DNA from: Nemertoderma westbladi
Lineage: Eukaryota > Xenacoelomorpha > Nemertodermatida > Nemertodermatidae
NCBI GenBank assembly: GCA_032718475.1
Contig: JAUCBJ010004893.1
Coordinates: 186,001 to 250,000 of the forward strand
DNA length: 64,000 nucleotides
Direction: 5' to 3'
Shown: piece by piece, positions 35,901-46,538 of the stretch
Layout: each line of letters begins with the position of its first letter
How positions within the stretch are numbered: the first letter of the stretch is position 1
Translations under genes and position numbers: made by a program
The notes under the pieces: generated by a model
What the model was told of the DNA's origin: nothing
Databases searched by the model: none
Seen by the model: the letters and a program-made list of their open reading frames with translations, nothing else

Positions 35901-36380
35901 TAGCACGGTCCCGTGCTGTTACACCAGTCGGATAGCACGGTCCCGTGCTGTTACACCAGTCTGCTAGCACGGTCCCGTGCTGTTACACCAGTCGGCTAGC
36001 ACGATCCTGTGCTGTTACACCAGTCGGCTAGCACGGTCCCGTGCTGTTACACCAGTCGGCTAGCACGGTCCCGTGCTGTTACACCAGTCGGCTAGCACGG
36101 TCCCGTGCTGTTACACCAGTCGGCTAGCACGGTCCCGTGCTGTTACACCAGTCGGCTAGCACGGTCCCGTGCTATTACACCAGTCGGCTAGCACGATCCC
36201 GTGCTGTTACACCAGTCGGCTAGCACGGTCCCGTGCTGTTACACCAGTCGGCTAGCACGGTCCCGCGCTGTTACACCAGTCGGCTAGCACGGTCCCGTGC
36301 TGTTACACCAGTCGGATAGCACGGTCCCGTGCTGTTACACCAGTCGGCTAGCACGGTCCCGTGCTGTTACACCAGTCGGA
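35901..36380. repeat. 32-bp minisatellite with internal palindrome, 15 copies
   Basis: The unit has AGCACGGTCCCGTGCT (7-nt arms AGCACGG/CCGTGCT around TC) followed by GTTACACCAGTCGGCT. Copies are nearly identical. The array is interrupted by a LINE fragment and resumes at 37778 in the same orientation. Confidence 0.95.
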
Positions 36381-36383
36381 TAT

Positions 36384-37766
36384 GCTTTGCAGGACATTGC
36401 TTTCAGTGCAGCCAGTGCATAATCTTGTACTTTGGCAGCCTCGTGGAGTGAATAAGTATGGTGGACAGCCCATGCCTTTCTTGAGACGCATCTTACTACT
36501 AGTACTACTACAGTACTACTAGAATTGGCAAGCTGGACCATGGAGCCCATTTTGGCTCTTAGAAGGATAATTGAAGAGTTATCAAAAAAGAAAGACAGGC
36601 ATCTGGCTGTTATCTTTGTTGACTTCTTCAAGGCCTTTGATTCAGTCTCTCGCTCACGTATGTTCAGCATACTTTCATTATATGGGATTCCTGATGAAAT
36701 TATTGCAGCAATCAGATCAGTATACGATGGTTCGACAACATTTGTGTCTACTGTTGACGGTGACACAGAACCATTTGAAGTGTTATGTGGAGTCCTCCAG
36801 GGAGACACACTTGCACCATTCTTGTTCATAATTGTGGTTGACTATGTTCTACGCATATCCTTAGATCATCATAATGATGATGGAGTGATGATAACTCCAC
36901 CTACTGGCTCCAGAAATCGAGGAAATCCTGCCAAGTACCTAACTACTCTAGACTTTGCTGATGAGATAGGAGTACTCTCAGAATCACTAGAGGGAGCCCA
37001 ACGGCTCCTTAGCTCATTAGAACATGCTGCTTCTAGTGTTTGTCTTTTTATTAACTCCAGAAAGACCAAAATTTTGACAGTTAACTTTTAAAGCCCTCAG
37101 CAAGTCTCTGATCGGATGAGCATAAGCTCAAAGGATGGTATGCTTGAGCATGTGGACGACATCTGTTACCTGGAATCATGGATCCGGAAGTCAGGTGAGG
37201 ACCTTCGAATACGTAAGGGAAAGGAAAGGCATGGGCAGCTTTGAATAGGCTTTCCAAGATTTGGAAGTCACCGAGAATTAATCAGAAACTTAAGGTCCGA
37301 TCATTTAGAGCAGCTGTAGTTCCAGTACTCCTCTATGGGAGTCCATGCTGGGCTCTAACTGCTGAGGACACCAAATCTCTGGATGGCACATTCACAAGAA
37401 TGCTACGCCGGGTTCATTGTGTCAAGTACAATGCACACATCTCCAACCAGACACTATATAACATTGGAGGTGTCTCATTGGTTCCCCCAAACTTGACACT
37501 AGAACAAAATCGCCTCCGCTTTGCAGGACATTGCTTTCGACGTGAGGACCATCCAGTGCATAATCTTGTACTTTGGCAGCCTCATGGAGTGAATAAGCAT
37601 GGTGGACAGCCCATGACTTTCTTGAGACGCATCTTAAATGACACTGGCCTTGAAGATGCGGATGATCTAGCAAATGTCATGGGTGATAGGGAGTTGTGGC
37701 GGCGCAATTTTGTCGACAAGCCGGCACAGCATTCTTATAAATACAGCTGCACTGCAGCATGCCGAT
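36384..37766 (+). mobile_element. Non-LTR retrotransposon fragment, copy 3, rearranged
   Basis: Starts with a small piece of the C-terminal region (TTTGCAGGACATTGCTTTC, 36387) running to GAGACGCATCTTA at about 36492. A (CTA)n-like stretch (36493-36520) follows, then the RT domain from the MEPILALRR segment to the 3' end. FVDFFKAFDS and VLQGDTLAP are intact, but the FADD box reads FADE. A TAA at 37088-37090 and a frameshifting GGAAA insertion near 37220 break the frame. The 3' end GCATGCCGAT is the same as in copy 1 and is followed by CTAGTAGTAGT. It lies inside the 32-bp array. Confidence 0.9.
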
Positions 37767-37777
37767 GCTAGTAGTAG

Positions 37778-37858
37778 TGCGATCCCGTGCTGTTACACCA
37801 GTCGGCTAGCACGATCCTGTGCTGTTACACCAATCGGCTAGCACGGTCCCGTGCTGTT
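37778..37858. repeat. 32-bp minisatellite, resumption after the LINE, 2.5 copies
   Basis: GCGATCCCGTGCTGTTACAC begins immediately after the (TAG)n end of the LINE fragment. Orientation and unit match 35901-36380. Confidence 0.93.
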
Positions 37859-39160
37859 ATTGTATTGTATGCCCGTATTGTGAAATCACACAAAATTATA
37901 AAATTTTTGCATTTATTGGTATATTTCACAGTATTGACAGCTTGTTATTACTTGTTAGGGAGATGGCCTGCTCGGTGCAATAAAGGGTTAAGCATAGAAT
38001 GAAAAGTTATTCCGACCGTTTCTAGTCTCAAGGCCAGGGGATTAGCCGTTATCGAGATTTAGCGCTTCGGATATTGACTATTCGGGTGGAAGACTCGCTC
38101 GAAACAAAAAATTACCCAGATCGAAATCGTTGCTACGTTACAACGAAATCGTTGCTACCCCCTTCGGTCTGTCTATTAAAAAAAGTTTTTGCTTAGCTTG
38201 ATTTATTGCAACTTCCCGACGACTTTGGATAAAAGTAGTTAATATTTCTTCTAGAGCTATCTTTACTATATCCAACAACAAAAGAATCGTATCCGTAGGC
38301 GAACACGCGGCCGAGGTATTCGCGTTTCCGTACGGCGACTCTCGTCGTATGATCATGCGAAATACGCATTTTACGCGATGCCGAGAAAACGGACGCTACG
38401 ACACAGTCGCGTACAAACTGAAAGTCACGTCCTTCTTCACTGTTCCCTATCAGCCAATCAGAGACCGATACACCAATCTCGATTTCGACGGCGAAATTTC
38501 CACCCTACTGAAAAGGCCCCTGAGAAAAAAGTTTACACGTTTGTGTTTGAAGTCTTAAAAAACCGCAAATGGCACATTTCTATTAAGCTTTAGCGATTTT
38601 TATATCTTGTACCATGCCAAAAAAAAGTGCCATGTGCCACATGCTAAAAAGTGTCACTTCTGACACGAATGACATTTCTTTGTAGTCTGTGGGTTAAAAC
38701 TTCTGACCTGCCATTGTCATTTTAGTTTAATCTTGTCATGTAATATCGTCGTAGGATTCTAGTAGTAGTTGAGTCTCTGCAGTATTATTCAGTGATATTT
38801 TTTACTGTTTCTTTTACGCTGTCTTAGATTGCATTAGGTATTGGATTGTACTGATTTAGATAATTTGGATTATTTTATTTATGGATTATTTAGATAATTC
38901 GGGTTATTTTTTATAACGAGATTTAACGAATAATGCATTGACATTAATTATATTTTGAACAGTAAAAATATACATTATGTAATGTTACCGTCAGTGTTTA
39001 TGTTTATACTTCTTGTCTTGTTTGTATTTTCCTATTTTGTGTAATATCCTATAATATTCTCTATTAATTTACTGTCAATAAACACTATACTTAATAAATT
39101 AAATTCACCTAACACTATTGTAATACATTGTAAATAAAGGAACGTCTTAAAAGCGACGTA
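37859..39160. other. Mostly unique spacer; 38040-38600 unrecognised
   Basis: The part at 38040-38600 is less AT-rich than its surroundings and contains overlapping short frames (38138-38356 minus, 38349-38558 plus). None has a recognised domain. It could be a decayed gene or element fragment. The rest is AT-rich with nothing recognised. Confidence 0.35.
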
Positions 39161-39164
39161 AAAG

Positions 39165-40215
39165 GGGCGAGCGACGAAAGTAAGCGAGCTTAGCATACAG
39201 GTACCACTAACTCAATCGGTGTGTCTGTTGTTCTGTTGATATGTTGTTCTGTTGTTCTGTCGTTCTGTTGTTCTGTCGTTCTGTCGTGTTCAATTTTAAA
39301 CGTTAATAACTCAGCCAAATGTTAATGAAATCTATCCAAACTTGGTACACATGTAGTCTGGCAAAAGTTTAGAAATTTTCCTAGTTGAATTTACGTGTCG
39401 CCTTCGAGAAGCTAAGATATTAGCAGTTAATTAGTTATAAGTTGGTTAGGGTAAAAACAGCATTTTCAAACTGCCTCTCAAAGGATATTAATTATTTTCT
39501 AGTATAAGATTTAAATAATTATACTTAAAAATTATACATGAGCTTAACAATAAGAATATCTGACTTTCGGTTAACTAAAATAAGTGATAAAGTGTATTTT
39601 CTGACACATTTTTTTTTTTATCGGAGACACTACTTTATCTAAAAAATTAAACGATTTACTTGTATTGAATTTATATTTAATATTTTTAGTTAAACAGCTG
39701 TAATAATTGTCAAATAAGATGTTATTTTATTAATTATCATTAATATGGTGTATAAAAATTGTTATATGAAATATAACAATTAACTGGACGATGAAATGGA
39801 GCTCTGACAATTCCCCCTTCCCCCCTAGCGGCAGACAGAGGAATTGTAAAAATCTGTATGTGTGCAGAATTTTTGATTAAGCAATGCTCTTAGGTTACTA
39901 CTGTACTAACTACCAAACTTCAGATGAATCTGATCGTTGGTTCTAAAATTACAGCTACTTTTTCATTTCTGTCAATTCGCCCCATAGCGACAGACAGAGG
40001 AATTATAGAAGTCTGTAGTGTGTTGAATTTCTAAACTTTTTCTAGACTACATGTGTAGCAAGTTTGGTTCCATTTCATCCATGATTGACCGACTTAGAGG
40101 CGCTCAAACATTCTATCTAGCCACAAACCCAGCCATCCAGCCAGCCAGTCACAAACACACAAACAAACTAACAATAGCTGCAGGAACCCGAGCAGAGCTC
40201 AAGTGATAATTTATA
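39165..40215. repeat. Possible dispersed element with imperfect inverted arms
   Basis: 39325-39378 and 40032-40082 match as an inverted repeat, sharing CACATGTAGTCT and AGTTTAGAAATT. Between them GACAGACAGAGGAATT occurs twice (about 39832 and 39989). A (TTCTGTTG)n-like microsatellite lies at 39222-39290 and a CCAGCCA-rich stretch near 40125-40150. No coding region. Could be a fold-back element or two opposed copies. Confidence 0.5.
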
Positions 40216-40224
40216 TCCTATTAA

Positions 40225-40445
40225 TAGGTATATGACATGCGGTATTCAGCGAATCTCACTACAAAAAAATCCATATCTGTGATTATTTCAGATCAAATTT
40301 ATTGAAATATTAAGGATTCGAATTTACGAAAATTTCACTCAGAAATTTTCGGGGCTTGCAGCAGAAAATTTGCTGCTGCAACCGGGTCTCGAACTCGGTA
40401 AATAATAGCATAGCACCTGTGCTCTGACCACTGAGCTACAATGTC
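40225..40445 (-). mobile_element. tRNA-derived SINE-like element
   Basis: On the minus strand, a tRNA-like head at 40445-40376 has a perfect A box TAGCTCAGTGG (40438-40428) and a B box AGTTCGAGACCC (40395-40384). The T stem pairs with one mismatch, while the acceptor and anticodon stems do not pair well, so it is not a working tRNA. The AT-rich stretch to about 40225 may be the SINE body. No target duplication identified. Confidence 0.55.
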
Positions 40446-41300
40446 GTACTTTCTGCCACTAAAATAGTAGTAGAAAGACTTTCTGCCACTATTTTAGTGG
40501 TAGAAAGTAATAATAGTGTGCGAAAGCATTACTTTCTTGCACTGTTTTCTACAAAATTTAGTGAAAAAAAGAAGATTTTTCAGATAAAAACAATTAATCG
40601 GTGATTATGTATAAGCTGCTCTGACTTCAAAACATTTCTATGGTTTAAAACTGATCAATTATGAAGACAACCAACCTTTTAAGTTTTGATAATTGAAAAT
40701 CGAAGAACTAAAACATATTCGTTACATTTACATCACGTAAAGTATTATTACTCCAAAAAGCTTACAAGTTTTTAGTTAGAAGATTATTTTAGCTCTTCTT
40801 CGTATCGTAGATTAAATATTATGCCCTAAAGGTATTAAAGTAACTTAAATCCCTGGCTGTAAGTACAGGAAGGTTAAGGCTGTCATCAAATAATCATAAA
40901 ATAGCCGTATATATGATGGTATACGTCCCATGATAAAAATTACAATAGCTGCCGGCAACTAGTTAGAATTCACATAGGAATTATCTATCATTTCTTGCAG
41001 TTCCCGATGGAATTACAACTAACTATCAGGGGGGAGGCGGACTCTGAGATATCGAATGTTTCAATGATCGTCGTCCCATTCGTAGTCAACGCAATAAAAT
41101 ATTGAGATCTTACAACAACTGATGTCAAACATATAATCCCTTCTTCTAATTGCTCCGGGTATCAGATACCTCCAATAATTATTATAATAAATTACAATGA
41201 TTCATACAGAATCGCCAGAACATTGAGCTCCCAAACTAAAGAAATGTATAACTTCCAATTCAGTTTGTCTAAAGTTGGTGGCCTATACTATATATCAACG
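40446..41300. other. AT-rich spacer with a hairpin next to the SINE head
   Basis: CTTTCTGCCACTA, a 3-4-nt loop and AGTGGTAGAAAG form a hairpin at about 40479-40507. A diverged copy of the left arm lies just before it, at 40449. Nothing else recognised. Confidence 0.5.
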
Positions 41301-41305
41301 ATTTT

Positions 41306-41884
41306 ATGTCAAAGGTTCCACAGCTTCAAAGGTTCCACGGGGTCCGTCAAAGGTTCAAAAGAGCTTGCCTTTGTCTATCTGGCACCGTAAATATGAGCAT
41401 CATATCCATTGAATTTGCCTTAAAACTTTGGGATGCAATAGTTGTCCCGACAGTAACTTACGGCTGCTCAACCTTCGCTGACCTCACTAGAGATCAGTTA
41501 ATGGCATTACCTCATGTAAGAAAGACCCGGGGCTTCTATTTTAAAATTTGGTGCGGGATTAGCAAGTTTGCCTCAACGACTCCGATCCTTAATGCTGTGG
41601 ACCATCCAGAACTTTCCACTATTAATCTCTCCTATTTATCAAAAAGGCGGCGAGGCGACGAGTTGGTACACAATTTTTGTCCAATGGTTACCACCATAAA
41701 CTGTGTTCGATTAGCTCTTGTTGGAGGCCTTCTGACTCCTGCCACTGTCGGCTTTGTGGCGCGCCTGCCACAGATATTCTACACTCGTTATAATGCAGCC
41801 TTCTACCGGACGATCCATCCCCTCTTCGTCTCGCTTTTCACTTGCAGTCCTTACAAGACTCACAACTTAATTTCTCTTAATTAA
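41306..41884 (+). pseudogene. Non-LTR retrotransposon C-terminal fragment (another family)
   Basis: A 192-codon open segment with the post-RT signature LWDAIVVPTVTYGCSTF, the equivalent of the conserved VVPVLLYGSxCW region after the RT thumb. There is no RT active site, no 5' part and no tail that I can identify. Sequence is distinct from the copies at 12035, 18579, 36384 and 49193. Functional coding is unlikely. Confidence 0.6.
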
Positions 41885-42737
41885 TTCTTACATTAAATTT
41901 GTTAAACTGAGTCCAACGGAAATTTCAACGACACCTCTGAGATCCTTCGATGTGGTGCCATTTTCCCCCGCGTTCTCACGAGATACTTTCATCGACTAAT
42001 TACTGTATTAGGCCTACTTAGTGATCTAAATCTGGAAGTCGATCATCTATATACAAGGCCTACGTTGGCCAAGTATCCTTCTACCATCTATGTACTAGGC
42101 TATCCGGATTGCTAACGCCGCCGCCTCCTTTACAGGGACTAGCTATATGAGATGAAACAGTTTTTTTTTAATAAAAACTGAGTGAACATAAGAGTTGAAA
42201 TTTTTTTGATTTGTAAGGTTTCCAATTACAGAGTAATTTAGTCTGGTTTTACTGTGTTTTGCGCCGTACATCATTATCTAACGAGCAAGGTTTCTTGACA
42301 AGCTGTAAATAATTCAAGTGAAAAAATAAATTATGTAATGAAATAATAATTTAATAACATCTGATAATCATTTAGCTAATTAACTTTACACCTTTTTTTA
42401 ATTACATATTGCGTATTTGTTTCAACAACATAAAACACGTCACAGGGTCAACTAGCATTGTCCAATGGGAATATGCTCCTAAATCATTACCGGTAACCGC
42501 AGAACCACTGAAGTGGCTCGCAAAATACATTTGCATTCGTAAACTGGATTGACCCAACTAATGCCAACACGCTGCTCAAAAGTTCGTATCAGGTCCGGGC
42601 GGGTTTAGGGATGAATAATAATATGACAAAGATTGGCATTACTGTTCACACATATCAACACTGTTACAACAAAAGTATTGCAGGCGACCAACGAACCATA
42701 ACACGTAAACTATTCCACATTAAAGTAAATCAGATAT
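41885..42737. other. Spacer; 3' flank of the repeat-protein gene
   Basis: AT-rich. It should hold the 3' UTR of the minus-strand gene that ends at 42738. No other gene seen. Confidence 0.4.
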
Positions 42738-45317
42738 CTATGACGGTATTTGTGTGTTTGTTTTTATGAAGGAGGAAGGTAATCTCCCGTTATGCGACAA
42801 TGATTGCTGACTCTGTAGCCACACCCTGGCCTCGGCTGATCCGGTATCAGTTGAACCCCCTGCGATTGCACCAAAGGAGCCCCAACTGGAGGGAGGTACA
42901 GAATCATCAGATGGAATTACATTAATATTAGTAGCTACAATATCTATATCTGGGAACAGAGGAGAGTTTGGTGCAGCTAAAGTTTCGTTGTTTTCATTTT
43001 CATCAACAATATTACTAATACGTAGCTCGCCGTCAAGGTTATCACTGTCTGGGAAGTGGTTCGCCCCGAAAGAATTACCAAAAAGGTTCTCACCATTGTC
43101 TTCTATTGGTCTGTTAACATCATTTTCAATGAAATGGTTCTTTCCAAATGAATCACCAAAAAGGTTCTCACCATTGTCTTCTATTGGTCTGTTAACATCA
43201 TTTTCAATGAAATGGTTCTTTCCAAATGAATCACCAAAAAGGTTCTCACCATTGTCTTCTATTGGTCTGTTATCATCATTTTCTATGAAATGGTTCTTTC
43301 CAAATGAATCACCAAAAAGGTTCTCACCATAGTCTTCTATTGGTCTGTTATCATCATAATCACCAAAAAGGTTCTCACCATTGTTTTCTATTGGTCTGTT
43401 ATCATCATTTTCAATGAAATGGTTCTTTCCAAATGAATCACCAAAAAGGTTCTCACCATTGTCTTCTATTGGTCTGTTATCATCATTTTCAATGAAATGG
43501 TTCTTCCCAAAAGAATCACCAAAAAGGTTCTCGCCATTGTCTTCTATTTGTCTGTTATCATTATTTTCAATGAAATGGTTATTTCCAAAAGAATCACCAA
43601 AGAGGTTCTCACCATTGTCTTCTATTGGTCTGTTATCATCATTTTCAATGAAATGGTTATTTCCAAAAGAATCACCAAAGAGGTTCTCACCATTGTCTTC
43701 TATTGGTGTGTTATCATCATTTTCCATGAAATGGTTCTTTCCAAATGAATCACCACTAAGGTACTCACCATTGTCATCTATTGGTCTGTTATCATCATTT
43801 TTAATGAAATGGTTCTTTCCAAATGAATCACCAAAAAGGTACTCACCATTGTCTTCTATTGGTCTGTTATCATCATTTTCAATGAAATGGTTCTTTCCAA
43901 ATGAATCACCAAAAAGGTTCTCACCATTGTCTTCTATTGGTCTGTTATCATTATTTTCAATGAAATGGTTCTTTCCAAAAGAATTACCAAAAAGGTTCGC
44001 ACCATTGTCTTCTATTGGTCTGTTATCATCATTTTCAATGAAATGGTTCTTTCCAAAAGAATCACCAAAAAGGTTCTCGCCATTGTCTTCTATTGGTCTG
44101 TTATCATTATTTTCAATGAAATGGTTCTTTCCAAAAGAATTACCAAAAAGGTTCGCACCATTGTCTTCTATTGGTCTGTTATCATCATTTTCAATGAAAT
44201 GGTTCTTTCCAAATGAATCACCAAAAAGGTTCTCACCATTGTCTTCTATTGGTCTGTTATCATCATTTTCAATGAAATGGTTCTTTCCAAAAGAATTACC
44301 AAAAAGGTTCGCACCATTGTCTTCTATAGGTCTGTTATCATCATTTTCAATGAAATGGTTCTTTCCAAATGAATCACCAAAAAGGTTCTCACCATTGTCT
44401 TCTATTGGTCTGTTATCATCATTTTCAATGAAATGGTTCTTTCCAAATGAATCACCAAAAAGGTTCTCGCCATTGTCTTCTATTGGTCTGCTATCATCAT
44501 TTACAATGAAATGGTTCTCTCCAAAAGAAGTACCAAAAAGATTCTCACCATTATCTTCTCTCGGCCTGTTGCCCTCTAATTCTAAAAAAAGTTTTTCACC
44601 ATTACCTTCTCCAGGTCTGCTCTCATGATATTCTATAACGTGGTCCACTTTGGAAGTCTTTCTAAAAAGTTTTCCCATTAAGTCCCCTGTTGGTGGGTTT
44701 TCAACTGGTACTCCAAAGGAAAACATATTCATATCGCTTTCGGCAACGTCATTGCTGTAAGTTGATGTCCCAGCACGATAATTTGTAATAATTTTATAAT
44801 TCTTGAGCATATCGATCGCTGTTATAACCTTTCCCCACAGCTTAGAAATACCAACGGAGAAATTCCAATCTACAAAAAATAAACCCGAATTATTCCTGCC
44901 TCGACGAATATCATCCCGTAGTTGTCGGATGTGGTCTAATAGAAGCCGGATTCTGCCCCGTAACATTTGTGCAGTAGCCAGAATGTTACCAGCCTTTGGC
45001 CCATCATTTATAATTGATTCAGGTGTTGGGCTGGTGGGTTTATTTGAGGTGACAACCGCCGAAGTTGCAGTTTGTCTTTCAATCGCAATGATAGGAGGCT
45101 CCTTTATCTTAATCGGCACATTTAGTTGTATTGATTGATGTTTATTACTGGATGGCCCATCTTTAATATAACCGGTGTCTGTTGGAGGTATGTTACTGGG
45201 AGATGGATCCACAGATGTGAGTGGAACACGTTTAAGTGGCATTGACACGCTCGTGCCAATCAAACACGTTATCACAAAGATAAGAACACAAATAACAATG
45301 TTTATGGAAATCTTCAT
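42738..45317 (-). CDS. Secreted protein with about 20 tandem 26-residue repeats, unknown function
   Basis: 859 residues, one open exon. Residues 1-26 form a clear signal peptide (MKIS, then a hydrophobic core to SVSMP). Residues 27-105 are Pro/Ser/Thr-rich; 110-140 look helical (ATAQMLRGRIRLLLDHIRQL); 145-180 contain FFVDWNFSVGISKLWGK. From about 232 to 768 there are about 20 copies of a 26-residue acidic, Asn-rich repeat. Its core is RPIEDNGENLFGDSFGKN followed by HFIENDDN. One copy is shortened. The 78-bp coding unit keeps the frame, and nearly all differences are substitutions, which argues for selection on the protein. A ~95-residue acidic tail without repeats ends at 42738. No cysteine-rich domain and no membrane anchor. 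Not recognised; matrix protein or peptide precursor are both possible. Confidence 0.75.
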   Translation of the reverse strand: MKISINIVICVLIFVITCLIGTSVSMPLKRVPLTSVDPSPSNIPPTDTGYIKDGPSSNKHQSIQLNVPIKIKEPPIIAIERQTATSAVVTSNKPTSPTPESIINDGPKAGNILATAQMLRGRIRLLLDHIRQLRDDIRRGRNNSGLFFVDWNFSVGISKLWGKVITAIDMLKNYKIITNYRAGTSTYSNDVAESDMNMFSFGVPVENPPTGDLMGKLFRKTSKVDHVIEYHESRPGEGNGEKLFLELEGNRPREDNGENLFGTSFGENHFIVNDDSRPIEDNGENLFGDSFGKNHFIENDDNRPIEDNGENLFGDSFGKNHFIENDDNRPIEDNGANLFGNSFGKNHFIENDDNRPIEDNGENLFGDSFGKNHFIENDDNRPIEDNGANLFGNSFGKNHFIENNDNRPIEDNGENLFGDSFGKNHFIENDDNRPIEDNGANLFGNSFGKNHFIENNDNRPIEDNGENLFGDSFGKNHFIENDDNRPIEDNGEYLFGDSFGKNHFIKNDDNRPIDDNGEYLSGDSFGKNHFMENDDNTPIEDNGENLFGDSFGNNHFIENDDNRPIEDNGENLFGDSFGNNHFIENNDNRQIEDNGENLFGDSFGKNHFIENDDNRPIEDNGENLFGDSFGKNHFIENDDNRPIENNGENLFGDYDDNRPIEDYGENLFGDSFGKNHFIENDDNRPIEDNGENLFGDSFGKNHFIENDVNRPIEDNGENLFGDSFGKNHFIENDVNRPIEDNGENLFGNSFGANHFPDSDNLDGELRISNIVDENENNETLAAPNSPLFPDIDIVATNINVIPSDDSVPPSSWGSFGAIAGGSTDTGSAEARVWLQSQQSLSHNGRLPSSFIKTNTQIPS

Positions 45318-46538
45318 TATCAGTTTGTATTGTTAATAATTAATGAGGTTAACAACAAATTAATAAGTTACTTAGTTACATTTACATTATTAGTTACACT
45401 ATAAAATAAAATACATGCAGGTGTAAGTCAGAGCACCGTTCACTGAGCTGGCCATTACTGTCAGATGACATACCTCAGATACCTCCACCCCCACACCCAC
45501 AAACTTTAATAAATAAATATTGTGATTTTTTAGATATTGATCCTAATCTGCGATAGAAAATAATCAGTAGTGAATGAACCCCGATAAAACATCACAATCA
45601 TAAGTTTAACACAAATTAATAAATCATTTTTATCTCTTGAGTTATATAATAAGATAGCTTTCCCAAGGAATAACAACACGCGTCGATTGGTCGGGTCGAT
45701 TATTGGCAACTTCCTGTGATAGGTCGGAATAGTGAGTGCATGTGATACCACCTACCTGAATTCTTGGATAAGTATACGAACTATGATACCAAATCATACG
45801 TGCCATACGACTAATTAATTTCAATTTTTAATTAACTGTGATTGATGGAATATAAAGGTTTTCTATTTAATTTACGGGTTGAACTCAGAAGGAAGATAAA
45901 TCCTTGAACGTGGCTTTAGGCGCGTGCCATATATACAATTACGTAAACATAATTAGTAAACATAACCGAGGCCACTAGCGGTGTGGGGGTGGTGGGTGGA
46001 TAGCAATGGGTGGACATACAACAACCCAATTAGTGGGCGTTCATTGACAAACCTGACCCAACCCGCAGCAAGCTTAATTCGCAGAAATGCACCGGCTTTG
46101 TCAACTATAAGTCGAGCAACCCATAATCTAGCCTCAACAAAAATGTATTTATTTGTAGAAATGTGGACAATACTACATTTAATTAATAATAATTATTAAT
46201 ATCACAAATTATAATATTTCAGTGGATGTAAACATGATATCCGCATCAAATCAATAACCTGATGATAAAAATACAACACATAATAAAATTGTCACAATTA
46301 TCTTGTAATTCATTACTTTCCATTTGTCATAAGAACTGCACAGCGCAAACAATAAAAGCCAAATAAATACAATATTGTAATCAATACACAAACAATATAA
46401 CTTTATTTGATGTCAAACAAACAATTTATTTTGAACACAAATTTCGGTTAGTTTTCTCTCTCTGAGGCTTTACATGTACTGAATAAATATGTTACTAAAT
46501 ACGAATCAATAATTTTACGTGAATTCAATTTTTGTACT
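45318..46538. other. Upstream region of the repeat-protein gene; no gene seen
   Basis: Presumed promoter side of the minus-strand secreted-protein gene. AT-rich. No exon or element recognised. A GGGTGG-rich patch lies near 45985-46010. Confidence 0.4.

Noticed and set aside
38138-38593. Small overlapping frames on both strands as a possible gene
   Set aside because: No recognised domain, and the frames compete with each other; kept only as an unrecognised region.
40376-40445. Functional tRNA gene on the minus strand
   Set aside because: Good A and B boxes but no closed acceptor or anticodon stem; better explained as a SINE head.
43381-44628. 415-codon frame on the plus strand opposite the secreted repeat protein
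   Set aside because: Antisense shadow of the 78-bp coding repeat. The minus strand has the signal peptide and unique N- and C-terminal regions.
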